Part shown: piece by piece, positions 6,339 to 11,022 of the stretch | Position numbering within the stretch: the first letter of the stretch is position 1 | How the letters are laid out: the number at the start of each line of letters is the position of its first letter | Source: an uncultured Clostridia bacterium | GTDB taxonomy: Bacteria > Bacillota > Clostridia > Oscillospirales > Oscillospiraceae | Length of the DNA stretch: 11,022 bases | NCBI GenBank assembly: GCA_947177005.1 | Contig: CAMWSZ010000051.1 | Coordinates: forward strand, 1-11,022 | Direction of reading: 5' to 3' | The notes under the pieces: generated by a model | Seen by the model: only the letters and a program-made list of their open reading frames with translations | Told to the model about the DNA's origin: nothing | Databases searched by the model: none | Translations under genes and position numbers: made by a program

Positions 6339-6402
6339 TTCCGGACAAAATCCCCCCGGCGTGCAATAAAACCCATACATCCCAGAAAGGAGACCTATCC
6401 CT

Positions 6403-8505
6403 ATGCCCATTCAATTACCGAAACTGCAAAAAAAGAAGACCGATAGTCCCTTTGAGGAGACGGCCGAATCCAAACCAGTCCGGCGGACTGTCAAAAAGCG
6501 TCCCATTATCATCGCCGCCGGTGTGGCGCTTCTGGCGGCGGTGTTCCTGCTGGGCAGGCTGGGGAAGTCCGGGCAGGCCGTGACGATCTCCCTGTCTGAT
6601 ACCTCCGTCCTGCTCCGCAGCGATTTGCAGAACCTCATCAGCGCCACCGGCACCGTGGAGAGCGCAAGCAGCATGATGGTCTATTCCACCGTCAATTATA
6701 CCGTGCAGGAGGTGCTGGTGGAGGTGGGCGACTACGTGGAGGAGGGACAGCTCCTGGCTAAGCTGGACGACCAGCATATTCAGGACCAGATTGACAGTCA
6801 GGAGGCCAGCCTCAGCGTCACCGGCGGCACCAGCGCCGCGTCAGTCGCCGCCGCCCGGGACAACTATGAACAGTTCCGGGACGCGCTGAACGAGGGGCTG
6901 AACCCCAGTATCCTCAGCGCAGAGAGCGCGGTGACAAACGCATACACCAGCTATACCAACGCCGTGACGGCCTACGACCGCTATAAAGAGGGTCTGGACA
7001 CCGGGGAAAATGCTACGCTTCTCGGTCAGGACACCGCGCTGCGCAATGCCCGCGCCGCACTGGAGAGCGCACAGGAGACTTACTATAACGCGCAGGACGC
7101 CCTGACCCGGTCTGAAAACGACATCAGGGACGCCCAGGACGATCTGCGCGAGGCGCAGGACGATCTGGCGGAAGCCGAAGACGATCTGGACGATGCCGAG
7201 GACGATCTGGACCGCGCCGAGCGCCAGCTCAAAAATCTGGGCAATGGCTATTCCTCCGATATTTCCCGTCTGGAAATGGAGATGAGCGCCCTGCAAGGTC
7301 AAATGGGCTCTGTAGAGGACCCGATGCAGCAGGCGCAAATGGCGGAACAGCTGGCGGAGATGCAGCGGGAAATGCTGTCCCTGTCCGAGGACCAGAGGGA
7401 CTATGCCACCGATCAGGCGGAATTGACCCAGGATGTGTCGAAGCTGACTCAGGAAGTGGCACAGCTCACGTCAAAGGTGTCCCAGCTGGAAGCGTCCGTA
7501 AAATCCTATGAAAACGTGCTGAAGCAGGCGGAATACGCCCGCGACAACTGCGAACAGCAGGTGACGGCCGCTGAACGGAACATGCGCAACAGTGAGGAGT
7601 CCTATGCCGCCGCAATCACCCAGTACAACGCCACCGTAACCACAGTGGACCAGTCTCTTGCCGACTACGCAAAGGCTGTGGAGACCTCTTACGAAGCCTA
7701 TCAGACCGCCCAGACGAATCTGGAGGCCGCGAAGGTCTCCGCACAGAACCAGCTCCAGTCCTACCGCGACAACCTCAACAGCGCCTATGCCGGGTCCAAC
7801 AAGGCGGTCAACGAGGTCAGCCTGCGGCAGCTGCGGGCGGATCTGGCGGATACCAATGTTACAGCCCCCGTTTCCGGTACTGTGACCGCGGTGTATGCGG
7901 AGGTGGGCTCCGCCGGTGCCGGACTGCTGTTTGTGATTGAGGATATCGACAATCTGGTTGTTTCCACATCGGTCAAGGACTATGACGTGGGTGTCGTGAA
8001 AACCGGGATGCCCGTGACCATTAAATCCGATTCCACCGGCGATCAGATTTTTGACGGCGAAATCGCCTCCATTGCGCCTACTGCCGATAAAACCCCTGCG
8101 GGTGCGGTCAATACCAGCGGCGGCGACGTCTCTTTTGCCACGGACGTCAATGTGCTGTCCCAGGATTCCGGCCTGCGGATCGGTATGAGCGTGCGGCTGA
8201 ATTTCGTGGTGGACGAGGCCAAAAACGTCATGTCCGTCCCCTATGAGGCCGTGTATGAGAATGCCGGCGGCGAAAAATGCGTTCTGGCGGCGGTGGAGCA
8301 GGAGGAGAACAAATACCTGCTGGTGGAATATCCGGTCACAACAGGCATGGAGAATGATTTGGATATTGTCGTGGAGGGAAAAGACCTTCAGGACGGTATG
8401 CGGGTGGTCAGCGAGCCGTCGCTCTATGTGCCGTATGCCGGGCAGGTGCTGGAGGTTGGAGCGGGCCTGCGCAGCAACAACCCAATCATGATGGGAGGCT
8501 TCTAA
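6403..8505 (+). CDS. Oversized HlyD/MacA-like membrane-fusion (adaptor) protein
   Basis: A 700-residue adaptor for the ABC exporter encoded downstream. A basic cytoplasmic N-terminus (1-33) leads to one membrane anchor (about 34-52). The first half of a lipoyl/barrel-like region (about 75-125) includes VQEVLVEVGDYVEEGQLLAKLDD. A very long helical region (about 130-480) follows, with two heptad-rich blocks (229-277 and 341-368). The second lipoyl half is around 484-515 (VTAPVSGTVTAVYAEVGS), then a beta-barrel with GMPVTI and GMSVRLNF (about 516-605). A membrane-proximal domain lies at about 610-690. MacA or YknX proteins are usually nearly half this size; the extra length is in the helical region. 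The AAAGGAG site is 10 bases from the ATG. The next gene begins with no gap. Substrates could be peptides, antibiotics or lipids; the sequence does not say. Confidence 0.9.
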   Translation: MPIQLPKLQKKKTDSPFEETAESKPVRRTVKKRPIIIAAGVALLAAVFLLGRLGKSGQAVTISLSDTSVLLRSDLQNLISATGTVESASSMMVYSTVNYTVQEVLVEVGDYVEEGQLLAKLDDQHIQDQIDSQEASLSVTGGTSAASVAAARDNYEQFRDALNEGLNPSILSAESAVTNAYTSYTNAVTAYDRYKEGLDTGENATLLGQDTALRNARAALESAQETYYNAQDALTRSENDIRDAQDDLREAQDDLAEAEDDLDDAEDDLDRAERQLKNLGNGYSSDISRLEMEMSALQGQMGSVEDPMQQAQMAEQLAEMQREMLSLSEDQRDYATDQAELTQDVSKLTQEVAQLTSKVSQLEASVKSYENVLKQAEYARDNCEQQVTAAERNMRNSEESYAAAITQYNATVTTVDQSLADYAKAVETSYEAYQTAQTNLEAAKVSAQNQLQSYRDNLNSAYAGSNKAVNEVSLRQLRADLADTNVTAPVSGTVTAVYAEVGSAGAGLLFVIEDIDNLVVSTSVKDYDVGVVKTGMPVTIKSDSTGDQIFDGEIASIAPTADKTPAGAVNTSGGDVSFATDVNVLSQDSGLRIGMSVRLNFVVDEAKNVMSVPYEAVYENAGGEKCVLAAVEQEENKYLLVEYPVTTGMENDLDIVVEGKDLQDGMRVVSEPSLYVPYAGQVLEVGAGLRSNNPIMMGGF
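7129..7233 (+). repeat. Five tandem 21-bp units encoding coiled-coil heptads
   Basis: Within the adaptor gene, residues 243-277 read as five consecutive heptads: DAQDDLR, EAQDDLA, EAEDDLD, DAEDDLD and RAERQLK. The first four share a near-identical 12-base core (gac/gat-gatctg). Two more degenerate heptads precede them (NAQDALT, RSENDIR; residues 229-242). This looks like in-frame duplication of a 21-bp unit that lengthens the coiled coil. Confidence 0.8.
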
Positions 8506-9228
8506 ATGGCTCAGGACGCAGCCCCCATTATCCGTATGCGGGGCATCTATAAACGCTTTTATATCGGTCAGCCCAACGAGCTGGAGATCCTCCACGGAAT
8601 TGATCTGGACGTTGAGAAGGGGGAATTTCTCTCTATCGTGGGTCCCTCCGGTTCCGGGAAAAGTACGCTGATGAACGTGATTGGCGTGCTGGACCGTCCC
8701 ACAGAGGGCGCGTACATATTGGACGGCACCGCCGTCAACCGGGCCCGGGACGATGATCTGTCCGCCATTCGGAACCGGAAAATCGGGTTCGTGTTCCAGA
8801 ACTTCAATCTGATCTCCCGCACCAACGCGCAGAAAAATGTGGAGCTGCCTATGATGTACGCCGGGGTCCCCGGCGGAAAGCGTTCGGCGCGTGCGAGGGA
8901 ATTGTTGGAAATGGTCGGCATGGGCAACCGCCGGAATCATCAGCCCAATGAACTGTCGGGCGGTCAGAAGCAGCGCGTGGCGATTGCGCGGGCAATGGCC
9001 AACGATCCGGCCATTATTCTCGCCGATGAGCCCACCGGCGCGCTGGACAGTAAAACCGGCCGTATGGTCATGGACCTGTTCCACCAGCTCAACCGGGAAC
9101 AGGGAAAAACCATTGTTTTGATTACCCATAACCAGGAATTGGCTCTGGAAACAGACCGGTTCGTCACCATGCGGGACGGGCGGCTGTATGTGGGCGACAC
9201 CGGGGAGGTGGTGCAGTATGGGACTTAG
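8506..9228 (+). CDS. ABC transporter ATP-binding protein (MacB/LolD/YknY type)
   Basis: A 240-residue cytoplasmic ATPase that powers the MacB-like exporter. All working motifs are intact: Walker A GPSGSGKS (46-53), Q-loop Q98 in VFQNFNLI, signature LSGGQ (150-154), Walker B IILADEP (170-176) followed by TGALDSKT, and the H-loop histidine H208 in LITHN. The VFQNFNLI and NVELPMMYAGV segments are typical of the MacB/LolD branch, which drives mechanotransmission rather than classic substrate pumping. The ATG follows the adaptor stop directly (TAAATG). GGGAGG (8493-8498) sits 7 bases before it, in the end of the adaptor gene. The stop codon lies within the start of the permease gene. Confidence 0.96.
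   Translation: MAQDAAPIIRMRGIYKRFYIGQPNELEILHGIDLDVEKGEFLSIVGPSGSGKSTLMNVIGVLDRPTEGAYILDGTAVNRARDDDLSAIRNRKIGFVFQNFNLISRTNAQKNVELPMMYAGVPGGKRSARARELLEMVGMGNRRNHQPNELSGGQKQRVAIARAMANDPAIILADEPTGALDSKTGRMVMDLFHQLNREQGKTIVLITHNQELALETDRFVTMRDGRLYVGDTGEVVQYGT
9202..9208 (+). promoter_or_regulatory. Ribosome binding site that fixes the permease start
   Basis: GGGGAGG lies 9 bases before the ATG at 9218. An in-frame ATG at 9188 has no such site in front of it and would add ten residues unlike the family N-terminus. The start at 9218 is therefore chosen. Confidence 0.8.
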
Positions 9229-10489
9229 CGAGAGCATCCGTCTGGCGCTGGAGGGCCTGCGGGCGAATAAAATGCGGTCCGTGCTGACGATGCTGGGCAT
9301 TATCATCGGCATCGGTGCGGTCATCGGCATCCTGACCGTGGGCAACGGCCTGACCGGCTCCATTACCGGCTCCATGAGCGGTCTGGGGGCCAGCAATATC
9401 GGCGTGACCCTTCAGGAAAAGGACGACGATACCGGCGGTATGGCCAGCATGATGGGCATGATTAATCCGGATGACGATGATCTGATTACGGATGAAATGC
9501 TGGATACCCTGCGGGAACGGTACGGCGAGTACATCGTTGGAATCGCTATCGGGGAATCCGCGGGCAGCGGACAGGCCAAAGACGGACGGCTGTATGCCAA
9601 TGTCGGTCTGAGCGGAGTCAATGAGGAATATCAGGCGGTCCAAAATATAGACCTGCTGGGCGGACGCTGGATTCAGCAGAAGGATATTGACGGACAGCGC
9701 AATGTGTGCGTGGTCAGCGACAAGCTGGTAAACAATATGTTTTCCGGCAATATCAGTACCGCGCTGAACAGCGAGGTCAAAATCGAGCGGAACGGCGAGA
9801 TGCTGAGCTTCCGGATTGTGGGCGTGTATGAGTATGAAGCCTCCGCAATGGGCTACTCTATGGCGTCGGAGAAGGATATCAGCACCGCCGCTTATCTCCC
9901 TATCAGCACCGCAAAGCACATCACCGGCGCACCGGACGGTCATTCCGGCATTACGATCCAGGCCAGTTCAGATATAGACAGTCAGGCTATGGCAAGCGTC
10001 ATTGAGGATTTCCTGAATCACTTCTACAGGAACAACAAGGATTATTCCGTCATTGCAATCGCCATGAGTTCTATGGTGGAGTCCCTGTCCAGCATCATGA
10101 ACACACTGTCTATTGCCATTTCCATTATTGCGGGGATTTCGCTGCTGGTGGGCGGCATCGGTGTGATGAATATTATGCTGGTGTCCGTAACCGAACGCAC
10201 CCGGGAGATTGGCACCCGCAAGGCGCTGGGTGCGACAAACAACGATATACGGGTTCAGTTTGTGGTGGAGAGCATTATTGTATGCCTCATCGGGGGCTTT
10301 ATCGGTATCGTGCTTGGGACGCTGCTGGGCTATATGGGCAGCAGCCTGCTCAGCGAACCGTCCTATCCCACGGCGGGCTATATTATTCTGGCTGTGGGCT
10401 TCTCCATGGCAATCGGCATCTTTTTTGGCTACTATCCCGCCAATAAGGCCGCCAAGCTAGACCCGATTGAAGCGCTGCGGTATGAATAA
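9218..10489 (+). CDS. ABC transporter permease, FtsX/MacB family (YknZ-like)
   Basis: A 423-residue membrane permease without a fused ATPase. It starts MGLSESIRLALEGLRANKMR, the usual amphipathic N-terminus, followed by TM1 (about 22-44, LTMLGIIIGIGAVIGILTVG). A large extracytoplasmic MacB_PCD-like domain follows (about 45-290). Three C-terminal membrane spans form the FtsX domain (about 295-325, 346-376 and 385-407). The hallmark SVTERTREIGTRKALGAT is at 323-340 and the typical ending GYYPANKAAKLDPIEALRYE closes the protein. It overlaps the ATPase gene by 11 bases, so the two are translationally coupled. The extracytoplasmic domain carries an unusual acidic, methionine-rich stretch (about 66-96). 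With the ATPase and adaptor it should form one tripartite-like exporter in the cytoplasmic membrane. Confidence 0.95.
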   Translation: MGLSESIRLALEGLRANKMRSVLTMLGIIIGIGAVIGILTVGNGLTGSITGSMSGLGASNIGVTLQEKDDDTGGMASMMGMINPDDDDLITDEMLDTLRERYGEYIVGIAIGESAGSGQAKDGRLYANVGLSGVNEEYQAVQNIDLLGGRWIQQKDIDGQRNVCVVSDKLVNNMFSGNISTALNSEVKIERNGEMLSFRIVGVYEYEASAMGYSMASEKDISTAAYLPISTAKHITGAPDGHSGITIQASSDIDSQAMASVIEDFLNHFYRNNKDYSVIAIAMSSMVESLSSIMNTLSIAISIIAGISLLVGGIGVMNIMLVSVTERTREIGTRKALGATNNDIRVQFVVESIIVCLIGGFIGIVLGTLLGYMGSSLLSEPSYPTAGYIILAVGFSMAIGIFFGYYPANKAAKLDPIEALRYE

Positions 10490-10493
10490 AAAC

Positions 10494-10535
10494 CGGAGGC
10501 CGTCTCTGAGATTTTCAGGGACAGCCTCCGATTTT
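10494..10535. terminator. Bidirectional terminator between convergent genes
   Basis: CGGAGGC (10494-10500) pairs with GCCTCCG (10524-10530). Inside, after one mismatch, GTCTCTGA pairs with TCAGGGAC (one G-T pair) around a 5-base loop. A TTTT follows on the plus strand. On the minus strand the hairpin is followed by TTTTT (from the A run at 10488-10492). It starts 5 bases after the permease stop and can end both the efflux operon and the AEC gene. Confidence 0.88.
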
Positions 10536-10548
10536 CCATACCCCGGCT

Positions 10549-11022
10549 TCACCGCATCGCCATACACCAGAGCGGGATCGCCGCCAGGGACAGCACCGTC
10601 GTAACCGTAACGCACCCGGCGGCAAAGGCGGTATCCCCGCCGTATTTCGCCGCCAGCACCGCCGTCGTACCGGCGGCGGGCATGGAGACCAGCAGCAGAG
10701 CCACCTGCGACGCCAGCGTCTCCGCATGAAATATCCGGCAGCCTGTCAGAACCAGCAGCGGAATCAATACAAGCCGTACAGCGGAAAAACCGAGAATCCG
10801 CGTGTCGATAAAATCATGCGGGCGGAGATCATGCATAATCATCCCGATCAGCAGCATCGACAGGCCCGTGTTGCAGGCGCCCAGCGACGAGATTGTGCGT
10901 TCCAGAACGGCGGGCAGCTGTACACCGGGCATCATAAGAACGATGCCAACCGCCACCGCGATGATACAGGGGTGGGTCAGCGCCGTCCGGACCGTGTTTT
11001 TTGAACTGCCCCTCGTGAAATA
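10549..11022 (-). CDS. AEC-family transporter (auxin efflux carrier type), C-terminal part, cut by window edge
   Basis: 157 residues are in frame to the right edge, so the gene continues beyond 11022 and its start is not seen. The fragment is very hydrophobic, with about five membrane spans (in the fragment about 18-33, 49-66, 78-96, 103-125 and 131-153). Segments typical of the AEC family are THPCIIAVAVGI, LSMLLIGMIM, the R-rich loop before RLVLIPLL, and MPAAGTTAVLAAKYGGD near the end. The family moves small organic anions such as malate or amino-acid-derived acids across the cytoplasmic membrane; the substrate here cannot be told. It converges on the efflux operon and shares the hairpin at 10494-10535 as terminator. 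Nothing suggests it works with the exporter. Confidence 0.88.
   Translation of the reverse strand, partial: YFTRGSSKNTVRTALTHPCIIAVAVGIVLMMPGVQLPAVLERTISSLGACNTGLSMLLIGMIMHDLRPHDFIDTRILGFSAVRLVLIPLLVLTGCRIFHAETLASQVALLLVSMPAAGTTAVLAAKYGGDTAFAAGCVTVTTVLSLAAIPLWCMAMR

Larger units (their letters stand above)
5943..6402. other. Divergent intergenic region, 460 bases
   Basis: No credible gene is seen. The left part holds the minus-strand promoter of the DUF512 operon. Positions 6163-6323 hold three plus-strand promoters for the efflux operon. In between, GGTTCC occurs twice in direct repeat (6076-6081 and 6094-6099). A GAGAA-AA-TTCTC dyad (6141-6152) stands just before the first -35 box. The stretch 6245-6294 between the second and third promoters shows nothing I can name. 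Confidence 0.7.

Noticed and set aside
9188..9217. An upstream in-frame start for the permease
   Set aside because: The added ten residues (MWATPGRWCS) do not resemble the family, and the strong GGGGAGG sits correctly for the ATG at 9218 instead.
7471..9396. A 641-codon open frame on the minus strand opposite the adaptor, ATPase and permease genes
   Set aside because: It lies wholly antisense to three well-supported genes and spans their junctions. Its translation is rich in His, Gly, Pro and Val with no recognisable domain. It is a by-product of GC-rich codon use in the real genes.
9164..9943. A 259-codon minus-strand frame opposite the permease gene
   Set aside because: Antisense to a gene with clear FtsX/MacB motifs, no domain recognised, composition typical of a shadow frame.

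Overview
The window looks like chromosomal DNA from a moderately GC-rich member of the Clostridia, probably an Oscillospiraceae-like gut anaerobe. I infer this from strong AAGGAGG ribosome binding sites, sigma-A type promoters, and a DUF512 radical-SAM protein – der – plsY – gpsA gene run of the kind found in Clostridia. No database search was possible, so the taxonomy is an inference. No rRNA, tRNA, CRISPR array, insertion sequence or phage gene was seen.

Left part, minus strand (1-1252). A two-gene signalling unit encodes an MBL-fold metallo-hydrolase followed by a GAF-domain protein that runs off the left edge. The GAF protein resembles the N-terminus of GAF/HD-GYP phosphodiesterases. The two genes overlap by 4 bases (ATGA). 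They share one promoter (TTGCTT-N17-TATAAT), and the short 5' leader can fold.

Centre, minus strand (1327-6006). One promoter (TTGAAA-N17-TATACT) precedes the DUF512 protein, der (ribosome-assembly GTPase), plsY and gpsA (the first steps of phospholipid synthesis) and a 43-residue single-span membrane peptide. A good intrinsic terminator lies just after the peptide gene. The whole run is plausibly one housekeeping operon linking ribosome maturation to membrane lipid supply.

Intergenic region (5943-6402). This 460-base divergent region carries the minus-strand promoter and three tandem sigma-A-like promoters on the plus strand. Short dyads near them may be operators.

Right part, plus strand (6403-10535). 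A three-gene MacA/MacB-like (YknXYZ-like) export operon encodes a 700-residue membrane-fusion/adaptor protein with a very long heptad-rich coiled coil, an ABC ATPase and an FtsX/MacB permease. Gene junctions are 0 bp and an 11-bp overlap. The operon ends at a strong hairpin that can act in both directions. Converging on it is the 3' part of an AEC-family (auxin efflux carrier) transporter on the minus strand, cut by the right edge.

Most of the window is ordinary core genome. The parts most worth a second look are the oversized adaptor with its 21-bp tandem repeats, the stacked promoters in front of it, the 43-residue membrane peptide closing the lipid operon, and the MBL/GAF signalling pair with its structured leader.
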